From: Posidonia oceanica
Taxonomy: Eukaryota > Streptophyta > Magnoliopsida > Alismatales > Posidoniaceae
Length of the DNA: 64,000 bases
Assembly: GCA_037176725.1 (NCBI GenBank)
Contig: JAZBRS010000035.1
Coordinates: forward strand, 46,448,001 to 46,512,000
Direction of reading: 5' to 3'
In this document: positions 1 through 11,200 of the stretch, one piece after another
How positions within the stretch are numbered: the stretch's first letter is position 1
Layout: each line of letters starts with the position of its first letter
The notes under the pieces: model-generated
The model's input: only the letters and a program-made list of their open reading frames with translations
What the model was told of the DNA's origin: nothing
The model's database searches: none
Program-made: the position numbers and the translations under genes

Positions 1-1251
1 ATGAGAATGATAAGATATCGGACTTATCGGCCGGCAAAGAAGGGGTAAGGGAATGATGAGAAGAAACCATCCCTATGACGCCAGGAACGTCATAGGGGAA
101 AGGGGGAGAGAATGATACCGTGGGGCGATCAAAAGATGCCCCTGGTGTCGGGATGACACCAGGGGTTGGCCAGCGCGTCCATGGCATCGAAAGCAGAGAG
201 TGATGACAAGAGTGTCGTGCTTGTCAGACGAGTAGTTTGGGGTACCAGCCCGCAAGGGATTCAGCTGAGGGCGATCAGCTGGGGACTCAGCTGGGGTGAC
301 CAGCCGAGAAGAGTGTTAGGTTGACGGACCTTTCGCCGAGCAGTTTGGGATGCCAGCCCGCAGGGATAATGATCCAGCTGGGGGCGACCAACTGGGGACT
401 CGACTGGGGACGACCAGCCGAGAAGAGGACTCAGCTGGGGATGATCAGCTGGGGATGATACCACCGGGTGACCAAAAGATGCCCCTGGTATCAGGATGAT
501 ACCAGGGAAAGGTCGGTACACCCCTGGCATCAGGATGCAAGGACAGGTAGGCGAGTGGATGGATGATAGGTTGACGGACCTTTCGTCGAGCAGTTTGGGG
601 TGCCAGCCCACGGGGGACTCAGCTGAGGATGAACAGCTGAGGAGGATAACAGGTTGACGGACCTTTCGCCGGGCAGTTTGGGGTGCCAGCCCGCGAGGGA
701 CTCAGCTGAGGAGGAACAGCTGAGGAGGATAACAGGTTGACGGACCTTTCGCCGGGCAGTTTGGGGTGCCAGCCCGCGAGGGACTCAGCTGAGGATGAAC
801 AGCTGAGGAGGATAACAGGTTGACGGACCTTTCGCCGGGCAGTTTGGGGTGCCAGCCCGTAGAGGATGGTGGTCCAGCTGGGGGCGACCAACTGGGGATG
901 CCGGACGGCGGAGCTGAGTGTCGCGGGCCTGCAGATGCTCTGGGCTTCGGATTGGGTGCTGAGGACTTCGCCGCGTTGGGATGTCTGCAAGTCTGATTAG
1001 AGGGCTCAAGATAATGATGATGATGATATGCAATGCAGGAAAGAGTCTTGATGTGCAAGCAGAAAGCAGAAACAGTTTTTCCATTGATAAAGCTTGGTGA
1101 GTACAATGCCTGTGGCAGGCCAGAAATGTACAGCACAAAAAAGACCACATGATGATCGCACAAGGGCCTAGTCAACCCGGGCCTTCTTCGGCTGCCTGGA
1201 GTCGGGGAACAAGGGGCCGCCTGGCGGGACTTCAGTGATTGGCCAGAGCTG
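1..1251 (-). repeat. E1 3' noncoding region with tandem repeats and a hairpin
   Basis: No coding sequence is credible here. From 568 to about 895 a unit of about 83 bp recurs four times (starts near 568, 651, 734 and 817), with a fifth diverged copy near 318. Each carries the block GTTGACGGACCTTTCG and GTGCCAGCCCG. The same words, reversed, are found in E2 at 19963-20150 and 21583-22360, so these are the homologous 3' noncoding regions of related elements. A hairpin with perfect 11-bp arms lies at 139-149 and 155-165, and a second close copy at 482-508. CAGCTG-type short repeats fill 260-450. Confidence 0.8.
139..165. repeat. Perfect 11-bp inverted repeat (hairpin)
   Basis: Arms CCCCTGGTGTC (139-149) and GACACCAGGGG (155-165) enclose GGGAT. 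Counterparts occur at 482-508 (E1), 21683-21709 and 21964-21991 (E2) and 30453-30482 (E3), each with different but still paired arm bases. Confidence 0.85.
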
Positions 1252-2370
1252 TCAGACTTCCGCTTCATAATCAGAAGTGCATCCAGTACCTCTCACAGCT
1301 GCAACGTCTGTAGATTGGACCCCATGCTGCATCAGACTAGCAAGCTTCTGGGTTGGGGCAGTGGTGCTGAGAGGATAAGTCTGTAGAAGCTCGGGCGCTG
1401 TACTGTCAATGAAGGCGCCCTGCTGGAAGCCGAACTGGCGCATGACCCTGATTGGATGGTACTCTACGCCTGCTGTGAAGCCTGGAAGAATGATCAGCCG
1501 CGTGTCACGCGCGCTGAAGAAGACTGTGAAGGGCTCTGCTGCAGAGGGAATGATACGCCAGGTCACAGCGTCGTCAGTCAATGCTGACAGCCTCTCGTAT
1601 TCGTCTTTGACGCTCTTGTCTGTTCTGGTACGGGCGCTACTGCAGTAGGCTTCGAAGGCGTGCACTTGAGGGCGCAGGAAGTCCATTTCTAAGTGCGCGA
1701 TCAGCCAGACTTGTATAAGTGCTCCGCAACCGTGGAAGTGGCGGCAGCGATGAGAAATGCGGTCCAGCCCGCGATAAGTCTCTGCCAAGACAACTGGTGC
1801 CAGGTCTATATGCTGGGTCACCACAGCTAGTGCAATCTCTGCGACCTCGATGGCCACTGTCAGTCGGCCATGAGTAAAGATTAGTTCGCCCAGAAAGCGG
1901 ATGACGAATCCTCGGAGCCACAGCTCATCTCCGAGGTCAGCACGCTTGTTCAAGATTTCATCAAAGTACGCAAGGCGAAGCATAGGCTCTTGTCCAATGG
2001 TGCAGATTAGCTTTTGTTGGCAGGCTTGAGTGGAGAGTCCAGTCAGTTGGTTCAGGACTCGGAGATATCCGTCGCGCCTCATGAAGACAGGCGGCCCCAA
2101 GATCTTTGAAAAGCCGCATATCCGACGCACCTCTTCCAGTGTAGGTGTCAGCTCAGTTTTGTTGAAGCGGAAGACATGATGCGCCGGCTTCCAGAACCTC
2201 GCGGCGGCACACAGAAGGTGGCGGCTGACCTCCACATCGGCAGTCTTTAGCAGCTTAGTTGGTATGCCCCACAGGCGCAACTTTTCACAGTCTACTTGAG
2301 TGAGCCTGCTGATCCATTCTCTCAGGGTTTCCGAGCAATGTGCGGGAGTCAACAGAGTAGGAAAACCCAT
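1252..2370 (-). CDS. Accessory 3' ORF, DUF7745 / plant-mobile-domain-like protein
   Basis: An ORF of about 372 residues lying 3' of integrase on the same strand. The segments FRFNKTELTPTLEEVRRICG and ILAET/VVLAETYRGLDR...HFHGCGALIQVW follow the pattern of the DUF7745/plant-mobile-domain-like proteins carried by plant transposons; the function of that family is not known. I prefer the start at 2370 because the E5 copy has its ATG at the matching place (41587) and similarity begins there; an in-frame ATG at 2505 would add 45 residues. The stop at 1252 looks premature: the E5 copy continues about 26 residues further and the same residues (PLFPDSR...KKA) can be read beyond the stop here. No zinc finger, signal peptide or membrane segment is seen, so it is not a typical envelope protein. 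Confidence 0.7.
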   Translation of the reverse strand: MGFPTLLTPAHCSETLREWISRLTQVDCEKLRLWGIPTKLLKTADVEVSRHLLCAAARFWKPAHHVFRFNKTELTPTLEEVRRICGFSKILGPPVFMRRDGYLRVLNQLTGLSTQACQQKLICTIGQEPMLRLAYFDEILNKRADLGDELWLRGFVIRFLGELIFTHGRLTVAIEVAEIALAVVTQHIDLAPVVLAETYRGLDRISHRCRHFHGCGALIQVWLIAHLEMDFLRPQVHAFEAYCSSARTRTDKSVKDEYERLSALTDDAVTWRIIPSAAEPFTVFFSARDTRLIILPGFTAGVEYHPIRVMRQFGFQQGAFIDSTAPELLQTYPLSTTAPTQKLASLMQHGVQSTDVAAVRGTGCTSDYEAEV

Positions 2371-2411
2371 TGCACTGGTTGCAGAAGACAGGCTGATTGC
2401 CGCAAGGCTTG

Positions 2412-2421
2412 AGGTACCTGC
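2412..2421 (-). promoter_or_regulatory. Possible 3' splice site upstream of the accessory ORF
   Basis: On the minus strand GCAG|GTACCT lies about 40 nt before the preferred ATG. The identical ten bases lie at 41628-41637 in E5, again about 40 nt before the ATG, although the sequence around them has diverged. It could serve as an acceptor for a spliced message of the 3' ORF. This is an inference; the polypyrimidine tract is weak. Confidence 0.3.
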
Positions 2422-2505
2422 TATCAATAAATAGTCAGATCTCGCAGGCATATAATCTTTGACAACAAGCAGAAGCTGAGACTGAAAGTGTAGTTCCATA
2501 TGCAT

Positions 2506-3838
2506 TCAGCAGTTGATAACAGAACATAGTAGTTAAGCACAAGTGAATAAAGGGAATTGGCAGCAGTCTGGTGAAAAGCGGGGGCGAGGGCCGGCAGGGG
2601 ATGTGGACTGGCGCAGCTTGAGCGTCGCCAATGTGCCTCTGCTGGGGAAGAGTACTGTCTCAGGGCCTGAGCGTGCTGCAGAGCGGAGGGATTGGCGGAA
2701 GGGGAAAGGAAAGAAGGAAGATGTATGAATGCAAGATGCTAGCGATATGCTTATGTGGATGAATATTATTGGATGAATAAGTATGCTTTGAATGGATGGA
2801 TATGCTAGGGTGCCCTCAGCATACGGAGTGCTTTGGTGCCTGTTGCAGAGGAAGGGAGTGGTCCTTGACTCACTGGGCCCTACTCAGACTCTCGGCTTAT
2901 TGGTGGCGCTCCGGAACAGGTTGTTGGCATTATAGGTGGTGATGTGGTGAGGACAGGCTACTGGCCGCACTCTCAGGACTTACACCTATTCTTTCAGCTC
3001 TCTCTCTTTTTTTTGAAAGGTTTCTCCCTCATAGGTATGCAGTCTTTCTCTGCCCCTAGCTGGGAGAAGGTATGTGTTTGCTCTTGGGAGGATGTGGTAG
3101 ACCCCTTTTTCAGGCTCGACATGCTGGGGATCTCCTAGTAAAGTATGGGGGATAACGGTGCCTGTGTGTTTTTTGGGGCTACCTTTGCCTTTTTCTCTTT
3201 TTTTTGTTTGTTTCGCTTGCTTTTCTCCTTTTTTTTTTGTTTTTTTTTGTTTTTGCTCTATCCCTTTTTTTGATCTTTTCTTTTTCTTTTTTTCTCTTTT
3301 TTTTTTTCAGGCTTTTGCTATCCCCATTCTGGTGGCAAAAGAAGGGTGCTTGAAATGTAATGGATTCAGATTTTGGGTTTGCTGTGTGATGGGTGGAAGG
3401 AGCAGGGTTAGACTGCACACCCCTATCTCTAGGGCCGGCTTCTGTCTTCGTCTTCTGTCCCTTTGAGGAGCCCAAACCTAGATGTCTATTCTCACTTTTT
3501 TTCAAGCTCACATCCTGACATTTTTTCTCCCTCAGAGGTGTATGTCCTTGCGAGATTAGGCAGTTCGCCTGTCCCTGTTGGTGGTGGCTCCCTCACTTGC
3601 TAAGACATCTAAGTAGTGCCAGGTGAGGCAGGGTGACTCTTTCCAGAGCAGGCAAGCACTTCCGGTTGTCATCACCGGGCTAAAGATGCAATACTTGAGA
3701 GAATGACGATGATGATTTGAAAAGAAAAGGGGGCAAGAGCTGAAAGGATGACGATGATGATTTGAAAGGAGATGAAGTAAGAGGGCGAGAATTTAAATGC
3801 AGGTGGGAGAAAGGCATCTGCAACGGGGCTGCTTTCGC
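2506..3838. other. Spacer between integrase and accessory ORF, with a purine-rich tract
   Basis: No gene is seen. From about 3180 to 3312 the plus strand is almost pure T with some C, so the element's sense strand holds a long A/G tract that could act as an extra polypurine primer. The rest matches E5 41588-42394 only in patches (for example the block around 2810-2900 with 41960-42060). Confidence 0.6.
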
Positions 3839-5338
3839 CTACTGATAGTACTTCTTTAGATAGCAGAGGTTGACGGGCTCAGACTGCTCGACCTGGTCCA
3901 TATCCTCAAGAGTTACAGCGCCTCCCGAGAAGATCTGTTTGACCACAAAGGGGCCACGCCAATTGGGTCGGAATTTCCCTCGACCGTCAGGCAAATGAAT
4001 GGCGCGCAAGACAAGGTCCCCCGGCCGGAAGCTTCTGGGCTGGACCTTCTTCAAGAATGCTCTGCCCATCCGCTTCTGATAGCAGTGAGCGTTGTGCATG
4101 GCTTGCAATCTGCGCTCATCAATTAAGTTTAGTTGGACGCAGCGGTCTTCGACCCATTCTGCTTCTTCCAACTCAGCTTCCCGCAGGATCCGCAGAGAGG
4201 GGATCTCCACTTCAACAGGTAACACCGCCTCCATGCCGTATACCAGAGAGTATGGGGTGGCTCCTGTAGAGGTCCGGATTGATGTCCTGTACGCCCAGAG
4301 CGCGTACGGGAGCTTATCGTGCCAATCCTTGTGGGTTTCTGCCATTTTCTTCAGAATTTTGACGATGTTCTTATTTGCAGACTCCACAGCTCCGTTCATC
4401 TGAGGCCGATAAGGCGAGGATCGATGGTGCTTGATTCTGAGACTTTGCAGGTATTCCTCGATCCTTTTGGCAATAAAGTTTGAGCCGTTGTCAGAGATGA
4501 CAGAGTGCGGGACCCCGTATCGGGCAACAATATTGTTTCTGATAAATTTTTCTGTTGCCGCGGCGGTGACTGTCTTGTAAGAGGTTGCTTCCACCCACTT
4601 GGTAAAGTAATCGATCGCTACCAGAATGTAACGATGACCATTTGAAGCAGCAGGGTGGATGGCGCCAATGACATCGATCCCCCAGGTGGAGAAAGGCCAT
4701 GGCGAAGACATATTGTGCAGCTGATGTGGAGGGGCCTTGATGAAGTTACCATGGATCTGACAGTTGTGGCATCTACGCACGAACCGGCAGCAGTCTGCTT
4801 CCATGGTCTGCCAGAAATAACCTTGCAGCATGATCTTCTTGGCTAGGAGGACGCCGTTCATGTGCGGGCCACAGGTCCCCACATGCACTTGAAGCATCAG
4901 CGTGTCAGCCTCCGATTTGTCCAGGCAGCGCAGTAGCATTTGATTGTATGATCTTCTGTACAGCTGTCCGGCCCCTAACACATACTTTGACGCCAGACGC
5001 GCCAATGTTCTCTTGTCTGCTGCCGTGGTATCAGGAGGAAAGCTACCAGACTCCAGGAAAGATTTTATGTCTTGATACCAGGGCTGCCCCTCTGCGGGAT
5101 CCGCTTCTTCTATGTTCATGCAGTATGCAGGCTGTTCAATGCGAGTGACTGATACATCCACACTGCTGTCTTCAGAAATGGTGAGCCAGGATGCTAGAGT
5201 TGCTAGCGCGTCTGCATACGCGTTCTTTGCTCTGTTCAGGTACGTGAAGCGGATGCTCTTGAATTCTTTCATTAGCCTCAGCAGGTGTTCGTGATACGGC
5301 ACAAGTTTGGGATCTTTTGTCTTCCAATCGCCGTTCAC
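3839..5338 (-). pseudogene. E1 pol: end of archaeal-type RNase H plus integrase
   Basis: A 499-residue open stretch in the same frame as the RT segment, split from it by one in-frame TGA (5339-5341). Residues 1-52 finish the second RNase H (NAYADALATLASW). An HHCC zinc motif (H152, H159, C190, C193) is followed by the D,D35E catalytic core D222, D283, E319, all present. The C-terminal part contains NWRGPFVVK, a GPY/F-like module, and the protein ends LKKYYQ. Integrase inserts the element cDNA into the chromosome. In E5 the residue at the TGA position is Gln, so the stop is a mutation. The integrase itself looks intact, but it can only be made by reading through the upstream breaks. Confidence 0.88.
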
Positions 5339-7606
5339 TCAAGAAATTACCAGCATGGCATCGCCGTGCACATGCAGCTTCTGCGCCTCGTGCTCGAGGG
5401 CGACTTTCAACCCTAGGATGCATGCTTCGTATTCTGCTTCGTTGTTCGTGCAGGTGAAAGTCAGCTTCCTTGCGAAAGGAGTCATCTGTCCTTGGGGCGT
5501 GGTCAGCACTGCGCCTACGCCTCGGCCCTTCTTGTTGACTGCACCATCAAAGTAGAGCTGCCATTCCTCTGCTTCTTCAGGATCTTTCTGCTCAGAGTCC
5601 TCCATTGCAAAGAGAATGTCTTCATCAGGGAACTGCGTCTGGAGGGGTTGGTATTCAGGCAGAGGGAGGTCACCAAGATGGTCTGCCATTGCTTGACCCT
5701 TCATGGATTTCTGTGTGACGAAGGTGATGTCGTACTGAGACAATAACACCTGCCACTTAGCACATCTGCCCACCATGGTCGGCTTCTGGAAGAGGAATTT
5801 GATGGGATCGTGCCGGCATAAGAGCTGCACTGGGTATGCCATCATGTAGTGCCTCAGCTTCTGTGCAGCCCAGACAAGTGACAAGCAAGTCTTCTCTAGT
5901 GTTGTGTACCTGGCTTCGCATTCATTAAATTTCTTGCTCAGGTAGTAGATGGCGCGCTCCTTCCTACCAGATTCGTCATGTTGGCCCAAGACGGCGCCCA
6001 TGGAATGCTGCGTGGTAGAAAGGTAGAGAAGTAAAGGTCTCCCCGGCGTAGGCGGGACCAGGACAGGAGGTTTGATCAACAGCTGCTTGATCTTGGCAAA
6101 TGCAGCCTGACACTCCTCGCTCCAGTGAATCTGCGCATTCTTCTTCAGGAGTTTGAATATGGGTTCGCAGATGGGCGTAAGCTGTGCGATGAAGCGACTG
6201 ATATATTGTAAACGCCCAAGCAGACTTCTGACTTCTTTTTCAGTTCTAGGGGGTGGCATGTCCACGATGGCTTGTGCTTTCAATGGGTCCACCTCAATCC
6301 CCCTTTGGCTAACAATGTAGCCGAGCAATTTGCCAGAAGACACCCCGAATACGCACTTCTTGGGATTCAGGCGCAGCTTGTACTTCCGTAGACGGTCAAA
6401 GAGCTTTCTGAGACAGGGAAGATGATCCTCGGGCTCTTTGGTTTTGGCGATCATATCGTCTACGTAGACCTCCACTTCTTGGTGCATGAGGTCGTGGAAC
6501 AGCGCAGTCATGGCCCTCTGATAGGTTGCACCAGCATTCTTCAGGGCGAACGGCATGACTTGGTAGCAGAAGACTCCCCAAGGGGTGATGAATGAAGTCT
6601 TTTCCATGTCCTCTTCTGCCATTTTGATCTGATTGTATCCAGAAAAGCCGTCCATGAAGGAGAGCATCTTGTGGCCTGCTGTATTGTCGACTAGGACGTC
6701 AATGTGAGGCAATGGAAAGTCGTCCTTGGGACTCGCCTTGTTCAGGTCCCTGTAGTCGATACAGATCCGGATTCGGCCATCTTTCTTGGGCACAGGTACA
6801 ATGTTTGCCAGCCATTCAGGATAAAGAACGACCTTCAGAAAGTTGACTGCAAGCTGCTTCATTATCTCTTCTTTGATCATGAGCAGCCACTGCGGTCGCC
6901 ATCTTCTTAGTTTCTGCTTTACTGGCTTGGCATCCGGATTTAAGGGCAGATTGTGCACCACTATCTCTATGTCAAGGCCGACCATATCTTCATAACTCCA
7001 GGCGAAGACATCCGCATATTCTTTCAGGAATGCGATGAATTCTGCTCGGGCCTGGGCGGACAGCTGGGCACTGATGCAAACTTCTCTGACTTCCTCAGCT
7101 GTGCCGATGTTGACAACCTCCGTTTCTTCTTCAACATGGAGATTGGGGCCTTCTGGGTCGTCGTCATAGGGCTGGAACTCGGGCAAAGGTTCGTCAGTCT
7201 CGTCCATGCCCGTATCATCCTCCTCTCCATAGGCAATAAGTTCTGAGAGGATCTCTTTCTCGAAGGAAGGGCTTGTGATGTTGAAAGAGTGTATGTGTTC
7301 CGCTGCTTGGCCCTGGTGACGTTTCAGGATGGTCACGCTCACTCGGGTATTCTTGTAGCCTCGGTGCGCGACCTCCGTCCTAGCAACTCCTTCTACTGTT
7401 TGCTCTGGCCTGGCTGGCTCTGCTGAGTGCTCTGTTGATACTGCTGAAGGCTTAGCTGACTCTACTGCTGATACTGCTGACTGTTCTGCTGCTGAGGCTG
7501 CTGACTGCTCTGCTGCTGAGGCATTCTGCTCTGTTACTGCTGCTGCATGTACTGCTGATGTTCCTCCCTCTGGGTCTTCTAGTATGCTTGTGGAGGATAT
7601 GCCAGA
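5339..7606 (-). pseudogene. E1 pol: linker, reverse transcriptase, RNase H and start of second RNase H
   Basis: The frame is open from 7606 down to the TGA at 5339. The first 88 residues are a low-complexity linker rich in A, E, S and Q. Counting from the Met at 7342: RT motif A has D231 in FMDGFSGYNQI and motif C is Y293-V-D-D296. The following RNase H reads LYLSTTQHSMGAVL where the catalytic Asp is expected, so it is probably inactive. A second RNase H begins near 593 with D599 (FDGA), E637 (NEAEY) and D661 (HGDAM), the catalytic set of the archaeal-type domain. A degenerate first and preserved second RNase H is the known hallmark of Tat elements. The stop TAG at 7607-7609 is CAG in E5. Confidence 0.9.
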
Positions 7607-8242
7607 CTAGCGGCTGATCTGGTTACTGCCGCTCGGTATATTGCTCAGGTGAGGCATGGGTTGCACAAACCACCTAGACCCACCTTCTGGTTGAAGAGTG
7701 ATGAGCTCATCTGGTCTAGGGGTGTCCGGCGTTGCTGAGTCTTCCAGGACCAGGATAGAAGCATGGTCCTCTTGCAGAGGAGGATCCGTGACTACGGCTT
7801 TCCCTTTCCTTTCTGCAGCTTGATGCTCTGCCAGGTCTTCTGCTATCGACTTGAGTTGTTCTTGATAAAGCAACTCTAAGTCGGACATCTAGGAATCGAC
7901 CTGGGCTTCTATCGCCACTCCTTCTTCTTCGTCCGAGGGGGAGTCGACGTAGTAGGCGCCGGGGGCCTGCGGCACTGGCCCGGCTGCAAGATGGATTGCC
8001 GCCCTTGGGGTTTGCATGATCTGGTTCACGGGCGCGTCCATTGATGGCAGTTCAGATGTAGAAGGCCCAAATAGAGAGGCCAGCGGTGCTACTGATGAAT
8101 AAGCTTCCAGGGTCACTGCTGGAGAGTAAGCAGGGGTGCTCTTTGGAGGGCTAAGGGCCCGGATAATGTAGTGCTCAGTTGGCCTTTTGTATCGGGCCGT
8201 AACTGAGAGAGCGCAGCTTCTGACGCCATAGGGTCTTGCCAT
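7607..8242 (-). pseudogene. E1 pol N-terminal region between protease and RT
   Basis: Two segments in one frame, 7889-8242 and 7607-7888, separated by a TAG at 7889-7891. They contain AYYVDSPSDEEEGVAIEA and SDLELLYQEQL, both also found in E5 (46531-47010), which supports a real coding past. There the preceding Gln is a stop instead, so each copy is broken at a different codon. This frame overlaps the end of the gag-protease ORF at 8113-8242 but is shifted by one base. In E5 the two lie in the same frame, so the offset here is best read as an indel. No known domain is recognised; the acidic stretch and coiled-coil-like tail could be a spacer. Confidence 0.75.
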
Positions 8243-11200
8243 GAGAGCTGCTGCAGGTCGTCAGGAGAATGCGAAGCGGACTGTGCCAACTGCATTCCTG
8301 AAGATGATGCTGAAGGAGCGGGCTGGGCCACGCTGCCGACTGAGTTGATGGACTGCCCCTCCAGAGATGGGGGCAGTGGCACTGATGTTGCTGTGACCGC
8401 TGGTAGCATGCTTGGTTCTGCCAAGAGGAGTATCTCTGACTCCTGCACTGCTGCTGACTGTTGCTGGGGAACTGATGTGGCTGGAAAAGGATGAGAACTT
8501 GCATTTGCCACAGGGCCTGCTGAACTGCCTGCTGTTTCTGCCAGAGGGAGAGCTAAATAAACTGACTGCGGGGCCTCTGCTCTGACTACTGTTTCTGCTG
8601 AGCTGATTGGGACTGCCTCTGTTGCATCAGACTGCTCCTCATCCGAGTAGTAGTCCTCAACACACACCCAATCCTCTGTCGGCGCTGCGGCTTGGTAGTC
8701 GGTTGATCCCAGAATTCCTGCACTGGTAAAGTTAGTGAGGTCTCTGGGAATGGCTGGTGCACGATCTCTGAGTTGAAAGTAGTGATCTTCGTCGAGCTTT
8801 GGTTCGTAGCCGAGACCTTCAGACTTCCTTCGCTCCACTGCTATGATCGGCTCCGCGATCCCTTGGCCGTGACGCCCGAGCGGCGTGCCCTTTGTGTAAC
8901 CCCACCTGTAACATACATTCTCGACCATTCGAAAGGGGTTACTGTGAACGGCCAAAGAGTTGACACGTTCAAGATCAGGAACGAAGTTAACTGGCTCGCA
9001 CCGGTTAACGCGATAGAGGGCTTCAGAAGTCTCAGGGTCAAATGGGATGGATGGCGAAGACACGGGAGAGACTGCTTCAATCCGCTCCTTCTCAAAGTTC
9101 TCCGCCATGACGACAATGACATCATCGCCACGACGGTACTTTATCATTCGATGGAGGGTTGAAGGAAGGACTTGATGCTTGTGAAGCCAAGGGCGCCCAA
9201 GCAGAAGATTGAAGTTAGGCTTCAAGTCGACGACATAGAATTCTACGTCGAAGACGACCGGGCCGATAGCCAGAGGGATAATCAGAATCCCTAGAGCGTC
9301 ATGGTGAGTGTTGTCAAAAGCAGTCATTCCCTTCACGGCTGGCGTGATATCCTCGGCTTTGAATCCGAGCTTGGTTGCTGTACGCAAGGGGCAGACGTTA
9401 AGGCCTGACCCGTTATCAACCAGTATTAGGGGAATGCGGAAGTTTTTGAACTGCACCGTGACGAATAGGGGCTGGTTGTGATTAATCCCCGCCGGAGGCA
9501 GTTCATCACTCGTAAAAGAGATGACCTGAGGCTCCGCGATTAACCCAACCATGCTCTCCAAGGCAGAAGGCTCAATGGACTGGGACACACGAGCAGCCTG
9601 GAACACGCGAAGAAAAGCCTCGCGGTGCTCGGCAGAAGTGTGGATCAAATCCCAGATGGAGATGTCGGCTTTAACCTTCTTAAGCTGGGAGGTTAGGTCT
9701 GCTCTAGGTTGGTCTCTCCTAGCCGCTGGAGGGGTAATTCTAGCAGGTTCTACAGGGGTAGTGGCAGGAAGCTGGGTTACTACAGGCCGGCTAGGGGCTT
9801 GGCTAACTACAGGCTGATCTGGGGCTGGATTTGCTAAGGGTTGGCCTGAGGGTGGGGGTATAACAGGTCTAGGATGAGTTGGCCTAGTCGCCGGTGCTGG
9901 GGGCCTGTAAACCCTCCCCGATCGCGTTACTTCCGCGCACATTTCTGTGGCGTAGCTGTAAGGGACGCGATGGGTGTCCAGGGTCAAGTTAATGACGACT
10001 GGAGCATGTGCTGCGAGCACAGGAGGGGTTACAGGGGGACCTACAGGATACTGAGGTCTGTCTAAGGGATATGGTTGTTGGGGTGGGAAGGCTGGGGCAG
10101 GTTGAGGTCTGCCTAGAAGGTGTGGTTGAGGTCGCCCTAGAAGGTGAATGGGAGAACTAGGCTGGGCTCTGGCTAAAAGGTGTACGGGAGATTGAGCCTG
10201 AGGGAGCATGGTGGGAGACGCGCGAGGGCGCTCCGGCCTGGCACGCGGTCGGATCAAATGGATTCCCGACTCGGAGCCGGCAACTGCCGCCAAATAGAGA
10301 CTGACTGGGAAAGGCTCAGAGATGTTAGAGATAAGATCAGAGGGGTCTACTACAGAAGTAGCAGGCCCAGAAGGAAAGACAGAGTGGACGCCTGAGGTTC
10401 CCGCCCTTCCCGGATAAGAGTGCTCCGGTAAAGGTTGGCGGACGATGCCAGAATGTGGGGGAACAGCTGGAGATGCAGATGCATGGGTGCGTGCTTGTGT
10501 GGAAGCCTCGTGCGTGTCGATCACAATCGTTCTCGATTCGATCAGGTCCTGAATTGCGTTCCGCAGGGAGAAGCAATTGTCCGTCGAATGCCCGACGCTT
10601 CGATGGAAATTGCAGAAGAGGTCCGGTCTAAACCAATGCGGCAGAGGGCTTGGCGGCGGACGAACCTCCGGGAACTTCAGGAGCGATGCCACCTTTGGCA
10701 AGATGACCGTGAGTGGTTCCACCAGTGGGGTGAAATTCCTCTTCTCAGCGGGTGGTCTTCTTTGCCTCGGGTACGGGCCTTGCTGAACCGGTGCGGCAGG
10801 ATAGACCGGTCTAGCGGTGGTTGTGATGTGCGGTGTATGTGGATTCCTAGGTGCAGGAGCGTACACCACCTGAGCTGGGGCAGGTCGTGACGGCAAGCGA
10901 ACAGGCACAGCAGGAGAATCGACGAACGCAACAGCGGTTTTCGGCGAGTCCTTCCTCTTCGGGCGGTTGTTGTTGTTGCCGCTGTTGTTGTTGTTGGAGA
11001 TGCTGCTGTTGGCACTGTTGCTGCTTATCACTGCCTGCTTAGCGAACGCAGAGAGAGCCGGGAAGTTGCCACTCCGCAAAGAACTCTCCACGCGCGCTCC
11101 AGCTCTGATGAGTGCCGCAAAAGTAGTGACTGGTTGGATGCTAAGCAGAGCTCCGAGAGACGGCTGCGCCCCTTTGATAACGATCTCGATAGATTCCTCG

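Noticed and set aside
5339..5341. Regulated stop-codon readthrough in pol
   Set aside because: It lies in the middle of the second RNase H, and E5 has a Gln codon there.
8113..8242. Programmed frameshift between gag and pol
   Set aside because: E5 has both in one frame and no slippery heptamer is in phase in E1.
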